A program made the position numbers and the translations under genes. Shown piece by piece: positions 7,465-14,841 of a stretch of DNA of 64,000 bases (positions within the stretch are counted from its first letter, which is position 1; each line of letters opens with the position of its first letter). The DNA comes from a virus, in IMG/VR virus record IMGVR_UViG_3300020057_000496, positions 102,853 to 166,852 of that record, one strand, 5' to 3'. The notes below the pieces were generated by a model. The model ran no database searches. It was given only the letters and a program-made list of their open reading frames with translations, and had not been told where the DNA came from.

Positions 7465-7908
7465 ATGCGAACTAAGATTAAATTCCCAATTGGTGACTGG
7501 TCAGATGATGGCCACGGCAGGTGTGACTGGTACATGGCTAGCACCACGATGACGGTCGAGGACGTCAGAGAGGCACATTTTGCTTGTAAAAATAAGTTCG
7601 GGTTCGATATCGGTGAGATCTGTTCCCAGTACGGAGAGACGACTATCGACTCCGATTTAGCTAAGAAGATTTCCGCCGTAGTTCCACTAGGTGATTATGC
7701 GTACGGCGCAGAAGGAAGTGGCGAATATACCTTTGAGTACAATACTGAGGCCGTTTTTGCGCTATGGATTGCTATCTTAAATAAGTCTAACCTAGATTTA
7801 GATTTAGTCACAGAAGAAGTAGCGATTGAAGCTATTCAGTTCAGCGGCCACGACTCGCTAGGGAGACATATAGTCGTACCGGGCTACGGAGTGTTCGGGG
7901 AAGCCTAG
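7465..7908 (+). CDS. Hypothetical acidic protein
   Basis: 147 aa, ATG start with AAGGAAAACGGTA upstream. Mixed alpha/beta, rich in Asp and Glu, with two Cys in the first 50 residues (C21, C37) and no recognised motif. A 101-nt spacer before it contains a possible CTGGCG/CGCCAG hairpin. The stop overlaps the next gene's GTG by one base, so it is a genuine operon member of unknown function. Confidence 0.6.
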   Translation: MRTKIKFPIGDWSDDGHGRCDWYMASTTMTVEDVREAHFACKNKFGFDIGEICSQYGETTIDSDLAKKISAVVPLGDYAYGAEGSGEYTFEYNTEAVFALWIAILNKSNLDLDLVTEEVAIEAIQFSGHDSLGRHIVVPGYGVFGEA

Positions 7909-8111
7909 TGGACTGCCAGGGGTGCTTCAAGCCAACGAAGGAGTACGGACCTATCTGTCCTGAATGCAACCCACTACTGTTCGAAATGATCAAAGCTGGT
8001 GCGGACATAGGCGGGGTAGAGTACCGCTGGTCTGTACTCTGTCCCGCCTGCGTTCATCTCCATAAACAGGAACATGCCCTCAGCCGAGCGGGGCCTGACA
8101 TCGAACTTTAG
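7908..8111 (+). CDS. Small zinc-ribbon-like protein
   Basis: 67 aa from GTG 7908, which overlaps the preceding TAG by one base. Cys pairs CQGC (3-6) and CPEC (17-20), then CPAC (45-48) with nearby His residues, suggest one or two zinc knuckles. Such mini-proteins are common in phage early regions; function unknown. It is the last + strand gene before the minus-strand tRNA cluster. Confidence 0.6.
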   Translation: MDCQGCFKPTKEYGPICPECNPLLFEMIKAGADIGGVEYRWSVLCPACVHLHKQEHALSRAGPDIEL

Positions 8112-8187
8112 GCCACAACGCAAAGAGGCCACCCGGAGGCGACCTTTCTACAGGCATACGATTTCAGCGTTGCCCTTTACTGAGAGT

Positions 8188-8261
8188 AGAAATGGACAGG
8201 ATTCGAACCTGCATCAATACCGTAATATGGTACCAGCCTTGACCAATTAGGCTACCATTTC
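8188..8261 (-). tRNA. tRNA, anticodon reads ATT (Asn type)
   Basis: On the minus strand GAAATGG pairs with CCATTTC as a perfect 7-bp acceptor. The D-arm is GCCT-AATTGGTCA-AGGC, and the T-arm GCAGG-TTCGAAT-CCTGT is canonical. The anticodon stem GTACC/GGTAT encloses ATATTAC: T33 then ATT then A37. A34 in an Asn-type anticodon is unusual, since GTT is normal. Two bases instead of one separate D and anticodon stems. Length about 73 nt. Confidence 0.65.
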
Positions 8262-8269
8262 TATCCAAG

Positions 8270-8339
8270 TCGGACCGGCAGGAGTTAAACCTGCGTCCTG
8301 GGAGCGACCCAGTGCTCTGGTCGCTAGAGCTACGGTCCG
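8270..8339 (-). tRNA. tRNA with shortened anticodon arm
   Basis: Acceptor CGGACCG/CGGTCCG, D-arm GCTC/GAGC with loop TAGCGACCA, and T-arm GCAGG-TTTAACT-CCTGC are all good. The anticodon arm is only 15 nt, read either as a 5-bp stem CTGGG/CCCAG with loop TCGCT or as a 4-bp stem with loop GTCGCTC. In the second reading T33 precedes CGC (Ala type), but position 37 is T. Identity uncertain. Total about 70 nt. Confidence 0.55.
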
Positions 8340-8344
8340 AAAAG

Positions 8345-8416
8345 CTGGCAGGGCACGACTTGAACGTGCATTTCCTGGTAACAGGCCCAGGGTCCTTTCT
8401 TTTAGATGACCTGCCA
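8345..8416 (-). tRNA. tRNA with 8-nt anticodon loop, probable Asn (GTT)
   Basis: Acceptor TGGCAGG/CCTGCCA and T-arm GCACG-TTCAAGT-CGTGC are perfect. The anticodon stem CCTGG/CCAGG encloses eight bases, GCCTGTTA; T33-GTT-A37 gives anticodon GTT (Asn) with one extra base on the 5' side. The D-arm is poorly paired (ATCT with AGGA). Confidence 0.5.
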
Positions 8417-8419
8417 GAC

Positions 8420-8498
8420 AAAGCGAGGCGACACCGGCGTTTCACCGAGACCTTTCGGCCTTGTCCCTCTCTAGAACTGTAGCCTGCCGACACTCTAA
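8420..8498 (-). ncRNA. Structured RNA candidate between tRNAs, possibly a decayed tRNA
   Basis: On the minus strand a D-arm-like GTTC-TAGAGAG-GGAC is followed by AGGCC-GAAA-GGTCT (5 bp, GNRA tetraloop) and CGGTG-AAA-CGCCG. GCAGGC and GCCTCGC at the ends can pair around one bulge. The arrangement mimics a cloverleaf, but both the anticodon and T arms have tiny loops. No known ribozyme consensus was found; CTGATGA, for example, is absent. It may be a decayed tRNA or a small structured RNA. Confidence 0.3.
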
Positions 8499-8579
8499 CT
8501 TCGGCAGCATGAGTCGAACATGCACCACTTTCTTTCTTCTTTTTAAGAAAGAATCGCTCTACCGTTGAGCTATACCGGA
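8499..8579 (-). tRNA. tRNA-like gene with enlarged anticodon/variable region
   Basis: Acceptor TCCGGTA pairs with TGCCGAA (one C-A mismatch and one wobble). D-arm GCTC-AACGGTA-GAGC and T-arm GCATG-TTCGACT-CATGC are canonical. The region between is 31 nt of T/C then A/G. It can fold as TTCTT-TCTTAAA-AAGAA, with positions 34-36 reading TTA but C at 33, plus a 13-nt variable loop. It can also fold as a 9-bp stem TTCTTTCTT/AAGAAAGAA. The isotype cannot be fixed. Confidence 0.45.
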
Positions 8580-8668
8580 GCAAGGACAGATTGGCCGTTT
8601 CTTAACAGAAAGTCAACTATTTTATTTCGAACAAACAAAATAAATCATTCGAGCTTTCGGCCACTTGT

Positions 8669-9166
8669 GTGTCAGACTGGTGTCTACCTAATTACGACTC
8701 AACAGGGGGCCATATCGCAACATACGTTTCAAGTGCAACGTCATTCTTGACGCAGACCGGGAGCCTAGCTTTTTCTAAGCTGCGGGACGGGATCAAGGTC
8801 GATGTCCTGACACAACGCGGAACCTGGAAGCCGGGCACGGTCCGGAGCGTCGGGCGTCGGCCCATGTCGGACCTTACCTTCGTAGCCTCCGACGGAGACT
8901 CGATGGTAATACAGGCGACTGCCGGGTCCAAGTGGCTCCTGGCCGACGACAGTATTTCTTTCGTTCTGGGCCCAGGTGACTTCGTGAAATCCTTACGGCT
9001 CAAGGTCTTTACTGGGGACGAGGTTCTGTTTGTTTTAGAGAACGAAATGTGGCAGCTCCGGGAGGTCAGCGAGCCTCGGACGCGTGACGCCTGGACCATT
9101 GAACTGGCCGAAGACTTCTTCTTCGTCGCGACCGGCAACATCGTTATCGGTGGGAGCGCCAGGTGA
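8669..9166 (+). CDS. Stand-alone Hint (intein-like) protein, catalytic residues lost
   Basis: 165 aa from GTG 8669. Residues about 30-75 (GSLAFSKLRDGIKVDVLT, GTWKPGTVRSVGRRPMSDL) match the start of Hint domains seen in ribonucleotide-reductase inteins. Block B appears as QATAGSKWLL, where the usual His after T-x-x is Ser. The end, FFVATGNIVIGG, aligns with the intein C-terminal block, but the His-Asn pair is replaced by Gly-Gly. No endonuclease is present. It is not fused to any extein. Splicing is therefore unlikely; it may be a captured mini-intein. It overlaps the next Hint gene by 4 nt. Confidence 0.6.
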   Translation: MSDWCLPNYDSTGGHIATYVSSATSFLTQTGSLAFSKLRDGIKVDVLTQRGTWKPGTVRSVGRRPMSDLTFVASDGDSMVIQATAGSKWLLADDSISFVLGPGDFVKSLRLKVFTGDEVLFVLENEMWQLREVSEPRTRDAWTIELAEDFFFVATGNIVIGGSAR

Positions 9167-10161
9167 TTCATTCTTCCTCTTACGTTCTTACGAGCAAGGG
9201 GCTGCGGCGAGCAGGCGACATCCGTGACGCGGAGGTCGTCACGTTTGACGAGAAGGGGGTTTCACTTACTTTAATCACCGAACCACGCCCTTTGTATAGG
9301 GAAGGCAATTTACTTACACTCGTGACCAGTGACGGCCACGAGCTTCTTTGTAGTGGCCTAATCAAAATCAAGACGCCGTTCGGGTTCATAGCGGGGACCG
9401 ACCTGGCGGCAGGGGACCGCGTAAGCCTCCAGCCACGAGAGGGCAACTTTGGTGAAGCTAGCTTACTACACAACGACTGCGAGACTGGGCTCATTTTGGG
9501 ACTACTAGCAAGGGGGACAGTCAGCGCCAAGGATACGCTGGCGCTTTTCGGTACCTCTTCTTTTATTGATCCTGAAGAAGCGCGGGCGGCAGTGGCCAGT
9601 CTTACGGCACTCTCTGGACCTGTAGAGTTGTTCGAAAAGAATATTGACCAGATTGGCGGAAGTAAGCTTTTCTATTGGCTTGCCGACTACGTCAGTCACC
9701 CCGAGTTAATCCTCGACCAAGTGATTGAGCCCGTCATGAGTGGTTCGATTGAGGCAACGCTCTGTTACCTCGCTGCGCTATTCGCGGACCCTGACCTCAA
9801 GGCAGAGCGACTGGGCGAACAGATCTCGGTTTACTCCTTGAAGACGCACACCTTCGCTAGGCAGGTCCAGCTCTTACTACTTAATCACGGGATTCTTTCT
9901 AGTGTCCATGGAAAAGTTGTCTACATGGACATGAAATCTTTTTCTTCTTTAATTGGCAAAATCGCCAGATACGGCCGGACCTTTTCTTACAGCGACAAGC
10001 TCTGGGCGATGTTAGATCCGTTTTTCAATCAACAGCGGGCTTTCTTCTCCACTGTTAGGTCTGTTAAAACTAGTCAGATGAGTTCCGCGCCGGACTCGTC
10101 GGGAATATACGCCATATCAAGTCAACCATATATAGCTAACGGACTTATTGTCCAGGAATAG
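9163..10161 (+). CDS. Second stand-alone Hint protein with endonuclease-like insert
   Basis: 332 aa from GTG 9163 (GTGA overlap). Block A-like start SSSYVLTSKGLRRAGDI; block B-like LTLVTSDGHELLCSGL lacks the T-x-x-H motif. GLILGLLARGTVS (about 107-119) resembles the first LAGLIDADG helix but lacks the acidic residue. The C-terminus GIYAISSQPYIANGLIVQE is clearly an intein C-block with the final Asn replaced by Glu, followed directly by a stop. It looks like a full intein that has lost its exteins and activity, lying 6 bases before the ribonucleotide reductase gene. Confidence 0.65.
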   Translation: MIHSSSYVLTSKGLRRAGDIRDAEVVTFDEKGVSLTLITEPRPLYREGNLLTLVTSDGHELLCSGLIKIKTPFGFIAGTDLAAGDRVSLQPREGNFGEASLLHNDCETGLILGLLARGTVSAKDTLALFGTSSFIDPEEARAAVASLTALSGPVELFEKNIDQIGGSKLFYWLADYVSHPELILDQVIEPVMSGSIEATLCYLAALFADPDLKAERLGEQISVYSLKTHTFARQVQLLLLNHGILSSVHGKVVYMDMKSFSSLIGKIARYGRTFSYSDKLWAMLDPFFNQQRAFFSTVRSVKTSQMSSAPDSSGIYAISSQPYIANGLIVQE

Positions 10162-10167
10162 CAACGC

Positions 10168-12090
10168 ATGTCAAATATTCTCACCGACGCTTTTCTCGCC
10201 AAGTACGCTACTAAGGCCCCACCGTTCGGTGGCTCCGGCTTGGGCCAGTTCGTTGCTAATCGTACTTACGCCCGCCTCAAGGCGGACGGAACAAAAGAGC
10301 ACTGGAGGGAAACTATCGCTAGGTGCGTGAATGGTGCCCAAACGATTGGTGCAGAGTTCACCGAAGACGAAGCTATGGCGCTTTTCGATCACATGTTCAA
10401 TCTGCGCGGCCTAGTTGCTGGGCGTTGCCTGTGGCAACTAGGCGTAGATAACATGATCGAAAGATTCGGTTTTGGCAGCCTAGTGAACTGTTATTATACA
10501 AATATCGAATCGATTGATGATATTAGGTACTTATTTACTATGTTAACCTTAGGTGGCGGGGTCGGCGTAGGAATAAAGCGCGCCATGATCCACGAGTTCC
10601 CTAAAGTCAAGCATAATGTTACTATCTCGCACGAACGAACTAACGATGCCTCGTTTATAGTACCTGACAGCCGTGAGGGTTGGGCAGAACTCCTAGTCAA
10701 GACACTTGAGTCTTATTTTTTTACCGGTAAGTCATTTACATACTCGACTATCTTAGTGCGTCCTCCTGGGTCAAAACTTGCCAGCTTTGGTGGTCGCGCC
10801 TCTGGCCCGCAAGCTTTAATTGATGGCATTAAGGATATTTGCAATCTACTGGACGGTCGTGCTGGCAAAAAGATTCGCAGCATTGATTCTTTAGATATAG
10901 TAAATATTATTGGGCGAGTTGCCGTTGCCGGGTCTTCCCGGCGTAGCGCTATTTTAGCGATTGGCGATACGGACGATTACAGTTATTTACGCGCGAAGAA
11001 CTGGGCCGCTGGTAAGATTCCGGCATGGAGGTCCCAGTCTAATAATAGCGTAGCTGCCGATAGTTACGACCAGATTGTAGAAGAGTTATGGAAGGGATAT
11101 ACGGGAGACTCTGAGCCGTACGGCTTAGTAAATCTAGAATTAGCAAAAAAGTACGGTCGCCTAGGCGAACTAAGACCAGATCCAAACATTGAAGGTTTTA
11201 ACCCCTGCGCGGAGCAGGCACTAGAGAGTCGTGGGTGTTGCAATCTATCTACCGTATTCCTGCCACTAATTTCGTCGCGCGACCAATTCTTTGAGGTGTC
11301 CAGATTACTCTTTAAGGTCCAAAAAGCAATCACGCGCCTACATCATGTAGACAAAGAGACCGAAGAGATTACCCACAAGACTCGTCGAGTGGGTCAGTCT
11401 ATTACTGGCTGGATGCAATTAACATCAGAGCAGTTATCGTGGATTAGCCCTGCATATTCTCATCTCAGAGAATACGACAAGTCACTCTCGGCTCAATGGG
11501 GTATTAATCAATCAATTCGCATTAGTACTTGTCAACCGTCTGGAACCATGTCCCTTTTGCCGTTCGTAACTCCGGGAGTACACCCGGCGTATGCAACTCA
11601 CTTTATTCGGAGAGTCAGACTCGCTGCCGACGACAACCTCGTTCAACAGGCCAGTAAGAATGGCTACGAAGTAGAATACGAAATTCAACTTGACGGTAGT
11701 AAAAACCACAATATCTGTATCGTTAATTTCCCCTGCGAAATGCCAAGCCATGCCGTGACTAGTAATCAACTATCGGCGATTGGTCAACTAAACTGGCTCG
11801 TAAGGGTAAATACCGACTGGAGTGATTCGGCCGTCTCGTCTACCGTTTATTACAAGCGAGAAGAACTTGAGGAAATCAAGGCTTGGTTAAGGGATAATTA
11901 CGAATCTAAGATCAAGGCAGTTTCTTTTTTACTGCACCAGGACCATGGCTTTGCGCAACCACCTTACGAAGAGATCTCGCGAGAGCAGTTCACGAAGATG
12001 TCTTCTCAAATTACCAGTACTAGCTTCGACGACGAAGGATCAGAGGAAATCGATCTAGAGTGTGCCGGCGGGCACTGTCCGATTAAATAA
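10168..12090 (+). CDS. nrdJ: Class II (adenosylcobalamin-dependent) ribonucleoside-triphosphate reductase
   Basis: 640 aa, shorter than the 739-aa Lactobacillus monomeric enzyme. The active-site motif NPCAEQ has the radical Cys at 347, with Asn and Glu in the expected N-x-C-x-E spacing. The redox-pair Cys residues are in LVNCYYTN (C108) and RGCCNLST. QPSGTMSLLPFVTPGVHPAY is the phosphate-binding loop. The C-terminal shuttle is ECAGGHCPIK. It makes dNTPs for phage DNA using B12, without oxygen. Two inactive Hint proteins lie directly upstream, but the reductase itself carries no intein. Confidence 0.93.
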   Translation: MSNILTDAFLAKYATKAPPFGGSGLGQFVANRTYARLKADGTKEHWRETIARCVNGAQTIGAEFTEDEAMALFDHMFNLRGLVAGRCLWQLGVDNMIERFGFGSLVNCYYTNIESIDDIRYLFTMLTLGGGVGVGIKRAMIHEFPKVKHNVTISHERTNDASFIVPDSREGWAELLVKTLESYFFTGKSFTYSTILVRPPGSKLASFGGRASGPQALIDGIKDICNLLDGRAGKKIRSIDSLDIVNIIGRVAVAGSSRRSAILAIGDTDDYSYLRAKNWAAGKIPAWRSQSNNSVAADSYDQIVEELWKGYTGDSEPYGLVNLELAKKYGRLGELRPDPNIEGFNPCAEQALESRGCCNLSTVFLPLISSRDQFFEVSRLLFKVQKAITRLHHVDKETEEITHKTRRVGQSITGWMQLTSEQLSWISPAYSHLREYDKSLSAQWGINQSIRISTCQPSGTMSLLPFVTPGVHPAYATHFIRRVRLAADDNLVQQASKNGYEVEYEIQLDGSKNHNICIVNFPCEMPSHAVTSNQLSAIGQLNWLVRVNTDWSDSAVSSTVYYKREELEEIKAWLRDNYESKIKAVSFLLHQDHGFAQPPYEEISREQFTKMSSQITSTSFDDEGSEEIDLECAGGHCPIK

Positions 12091-12127
12091 TGCTCTCCCA
12101 CATTCTAACCGGCGCACGGTGTTCATA

Positions 12128-12337
12128 ATGCTATACCATATAATAACTTCATATACTTGTGGGGATTGTTATCAAAGAAATATAAGTTGGTCCGCCGAGG
12201 AGTACGAAAGAGAACAAAGAGAACCAAGTTCAACATTCACCGTCTGCACCCACGACTCAACTGGTATACATTTCGGAGAAGAAATCTGCCCCTGGTATGC
12301 TGTAAACAAAGAGATTGATGAAGGATATGACATTTAA
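12128..12337 (+). CDS. Small hypothetical with Cys pair
   Basis: 69 aa from ATG 12128, chosen over the upstream in-frame start because that one lies inside the reductase gene. CGDC at residues 10-13 and two further Cys (C41, C55) could bind metal. The rest is acidic and unrecognised. The last 20 bases overlap the primase-like gene. Confidence 0.5.
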   Translation: MLYHIITSYTCGDCYQRNISWSAEEYEREQREPSSTFTVCTHDSTGIHFGEEICPWYAVNKEIDEGYDI

Positions 12338-13868
12338 TAACAATAGAATGATTAACAACTTGTACCATGATCGAGCTTACCCTGCGAAGGAGGTTTCGGC
12401 TAAGGGAACTTGCGCTTACACATTCCCTTCTTTGGCGGCTGCCGAAGAGTCCGGCAGGTCCTTCATGCTTATGCCGAAGAATAATCTGATAGTTATCGAT
12501 TTCGATAGGTCGGAGCCTGCTTATAAAACTGAGCCTTACTTCATTTACCTTGACTGGCTAAAGTCTCGCGAAGTCGCTTACTTCGAATGGAACTCCGGAC
12601 GGGCCGGACACCGGCATCTCGTTGTAGCTTTCTCTACCGTTGCGTTGCAGACGGAAGCGTGGCATTACTTGAAGTCCATCAAGTTGCCGTGTCGCTGGAA
12701 CCAGTACTGTCGGCCGCCGCTCGCGCCTCACAAGCACGGCCTGAATGTCGGACTTTGTGACGGAGTAACTTTAGAAGATGTAGAAAGGGTACTTTCCGTA
12801 CAGTCGGACGGTGAGTTCGAATCCCCAAATCACTTGCTGAACAATACGGTGCGTGTCCTGCGTCCGGCTCCGCCTCGTGCCCTCAGTCAGGAGATGCAGG
12901 CTTTCCTTGTGTCCGGAGCCCCTGCCGAATCAGACCGTTCTTACTTCGTGACGAAGGTGGCGCTGGCACTCGTGAATTCCGGCTATTCTGATACGGACGG
13001 CGGTGCCGCACTGGCCAATCCGAAGAACGGAATCTCGGCACATATCCTTGACAAGCGGCGGGGGACGCAAGAACAGGCCCGTTACGGCCAGTTCTTCATG
13101 CGTAAGGCGCGGGTTTTCGCCCAGAAGAATCCAGTCCAGGTGGTTCGCTCCGAAGAAGAAACAGAACAAAACAGGAAACTTCTTTTCTTTATACAGAACC
13201 GTCCGTGGCCCGGACGTACCGGCTCAAGTGACTTGAGCACGCTGGAGGCACATCTTGGCTGCGCGTTGCGAGCCGGAAGCAAGCAGTACGGCCTCTCCGC
13301 AAGAGAACAGGAGCTGGAGTCCCGTCTAGCCCTAAAGACCTGCCTGAAGGCCAACCGGCGGCTTGTCGAGGCCGGCTGGCTCCGTCGGGTAAAGAAGGGG
13401 TCAGGGGACGAGGCTTCGGTCTGGGTGGTTGGCCTACCCTCCCACCTAGAGCAAGAGTACCACACTACCTTCCAAGAGAGAGATGCAAGAGAGTGTGGTA
13501 GATTAGCTCGCCCCGTAAAAAGCCCCGTATTCCGTGCCTTTCTCTCTGGCGGGTTGCGTGGACTCGGGCAGGCCGCAGGCAGGGTGATGCCTTACCTGGA
13601 GGCCGGAATCACCTCTACAGGGCTCCTGGCTCGCAAGACTGGGCTGTCCGTCTGGAGTGTCCGGCGGGCTTTGAAGATCCTTTCAGGGGTCGGGATGGTA
13701 AAGAGCACCTCGGAAGGGTTCGTTTTGGGTCGGGAAGTCCCGGAATTCCTGGAGAAGTCGGCTAACCGGAAGCTGGAGCTGATTTCAGCCAGGCACGTCC
13801 GCGAACGGGACGCCTGGAAGGCTGGCCGGGTCGCCCGGCAGATCGCGGAATACCGCCTCTGTGCCTAG
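12318..13868 (+). CDS. Primase-like (archaeo-eukaryotic primase fold) replication protein with winged helices
   Basis: 516 aa from ATG 12318; TTG 12315 and ATG 12327 are alternatives. NNLIVIDFDRSE (55-66) supplies a D-x-D pair and WNSGRAGHRHLVVAF (91-105) an SGR-G-x-H strand, as in AEP-superfamily primases and plasmid Rep proteins. Residues about 280-400 and 430-490 look like winged-helix domains (LEAGITSTGLLARKTGLSVW, then SVRRALKILSGVGMV). Likely role: primer synthesis or replication initiation. No helicase motif is seen. The AEP call rests on two motifs only. Confidence 0.55.
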   Translation: MKDMTFNNNRMINNLYHDRAYPAKEVSAKGTCAYTFPSLAAAEESGRSFMLMPKNNLIVIDFDRSEPAYKTEPYFIYLDWLKSREVAYFEWNSGRAGHRHLVVAFSTVALQTEAWHYLKSIKLPCRWNQYCRPPLAPHKHGLNVGLCDGVTLEDVERVLSVQSDGEFESPNHLLNNTVRVLRPAPPRALSQEMQAFLVSGAPAESDRSYFVTKVALALVNSGYSDTDGGAALANPKNGISAHILDKRRGTQEQARYGQFFMRKARVFAQKNPVQVVRSEEETEQNRKLLFFIQNRPWPGRTGSSDLSTLEAHLGCALRAGSKQYGLSAREQELESRLALKTCLKANRRLVEAGWLRRVKKGSGDEASVWVVGLPSHLEQEYHTTFQERDARECGRLARPVKSPVFRAFLSGGLRGLGQAAGRVMPYLEAGITSTGLLARKTGLSVWSVRRALKILSGVGMVKSTSEGFVLGREVPEFLEKSANRKLELISARHVRERDAWKAGRVARQIAEYRLCA

Positions 13869-13931
13869 AATTCTGTTGACGAACCATGCCTAGTCGTGTT
13901 AACGTGCGGATCTCTGGATAGGGGGTATGCC

Positions 13932-14246
13932 ATGGCGAAGCTGATACTTACATTACTGTGTGTTCTTCTGGCTAGTTCGGCATTTGCGTGGACCAAATGC
14001 ACGACTCGTGGGGCGAACACGTACTGCGACGACGGGACCACCTTGCACCGGACTCCGGGCGGTGGAATTGTGGATTACAAGACCGGCGAGACGCACTCGC
14101 GGTACGGGCAACACCTTTACAGTAATAAAGACGGTTCGTGGCGCGCGAAGAACGGCAAGGGGCGAGTCACGAGTAGCCTGAATCACAAGCCTCAAGTCAA
14201 GGACCGGGTCCTGGACGAGATCTTCGGCAACTCGGAGGACTGGTAG
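13932..14246 (+). CDS. Small secreted protein with Sec signal peptide
   Basis: 104 aa from ATG 13932, which puts a clean signal peptide at the N-terminus (MAKLILTLLCVLLASSAFA, cut after AFA). The mature part is polar, with two Cys (C22, C30) and a Gly/Tyr/Asn-rich middle resembling small periplasmic bacterial proteins. Upstream, TTGACG at 13876 followed 18 bases later by TAACGT could be a weak promoter. Function unknown; it may act on the host envelope. Confidence 0.6.
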   Translation: MAKLILTLLCVLLASSAFAWTKCTTRGANTYCDDGTTLHRTPGGGIVDYKTGETHSRYGQHLYSNKDGSWRAKNGKGRVTSSLNHKPQVKDRVLDEIFGNSEDW

Positions 14247-14270
14247 TCGTGAGTAAAGGAACTTCCTGAT

Positions 14271-14309
14271 TCATCGATTCTCCGGGGCGGAAACCCCGTC
14301 CTTTAGGGC
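14271..14309 (-). repeat. Left copy of 39-nt inverted repeat with hairpin
   Basis: The reverse complement of this segment matches 21368-21406 at 38 of 39 positions. It contains a CCGGGGCGGAAACCCCG hairpin followed by a GTCCTTTAGGGC half. The style (CCCCGTCCT-TTAGGGCGGGG) is like terminal hairpins of IS200/IS605-type elements, but no transposase gene is visible. The remaining 14247-14494 spacer carries no convincing gene. Confidence 0.75.
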
Positions 14310-14494
14310 CGTACAGAGCGCCACCGCAGTTTAGGAACCAATGCTTTACTATATTCAAACTGGCGTTTGGTGTTCTCATTGCGACAACCCAGTCAACGGC
14401 ATCAAGGCGAACCATATTCGGGTTTCCTGGCAGTCTTGGTTTTGCTTATTTCAGAATCGAACAAGCGCTTGTTCGAAGTAGAGAGGGATGCGAA

Positions 14495-14737
14495 TTGAAG
14501 AATGACGGCGCGCTACCCGAACTCGGCGTTCGGGATTTGAGATTGAAATTACGCTTGACTCAAGAGGAGTTGGCGCACGCGATAGGGGTGACGTTCTCGA
14601 CGATCAATCGCTGGGAGAACGGCCATGCCAAGCCCAGTAAGCTCGCCAGGCGCGCTATCGAGCTTTTGCGGCAGACTCGCGGAATGACGGCCGCGTCGCG
14701 TCAGAGCAGTAAGTCGAGTACTACTCAATTCATTTGA
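14495..14737 (+). CDS. XRE-family helix-turn-helix regulator
   Basis: 80 aa from TTG 14495, with GAGGG upstream. LRLKLRLTQEELAHAIGVTF, then STINRWENGHAKPS, is a textbook XRE helix-turn-helix. A near-relative (VTFSSVNRWENG) is encoded at 32423, also just downstream of a hairpin of the 14271 type. Probable DNA-binding regulator; the C-terminal 20 residues are Ser/Thr-rich. It ends 4 bases before tRNA-Leu. Confidence 0.75.
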   Translation: MKNDGALPELGVRDLRLKLRLTQEELAHAIGVTFSTINRWENGHAKPSKLARRAIELLRQTRGMTAASRQSSKSSTTQFI

Positions 14738-14741
14738 CGCT

Positions 14742-14815
14742 GCGCCCGTAGCCCAATTGGAAGAGGCACTTCCCTCAAGAGGAAGTTAGTGTCCGTTCGA
14801 ATCGGACCGGGCGTA
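14742..14815 (+). tRNA. tRNA-Leu (CAA)
   Basis: Complete cloverleaf: acceptor GCGCCCG/CGGGCGT with one G-T pair, D-arm GCCC-AATTGGAAGA-GGC, and anticodon arm CTTCC-CTCAAGA-GGAAG with a normal 7-nt loop and anticodon CAA. T-arm GTCCG-TTCGAAT-CGGAC. The variable loop is only 5 nt, whereas cellular tRNA-Leu has a long arm, so a different charging identity is possible. This is the only tRNA in the window with a fully standard anticodon arm. Confidence 0.85.
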
Positions 14816-14841
14816 TTCAGGAGTGGTGGGAGGCTTCAAGC

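Noticed and set aside
8420-8498. Hammerhead ribozyme, suggested by GGCCGAAAGGTC and TGAAAC segments
   Set aside because: The required CTGATGA core is missing on both strands of this segment.
10168-12090. An intein inside the ribonucleotide reductase
   Set aside because: The reductase is continuous through all its motifs; the Hint sequences are separate genes upstream.
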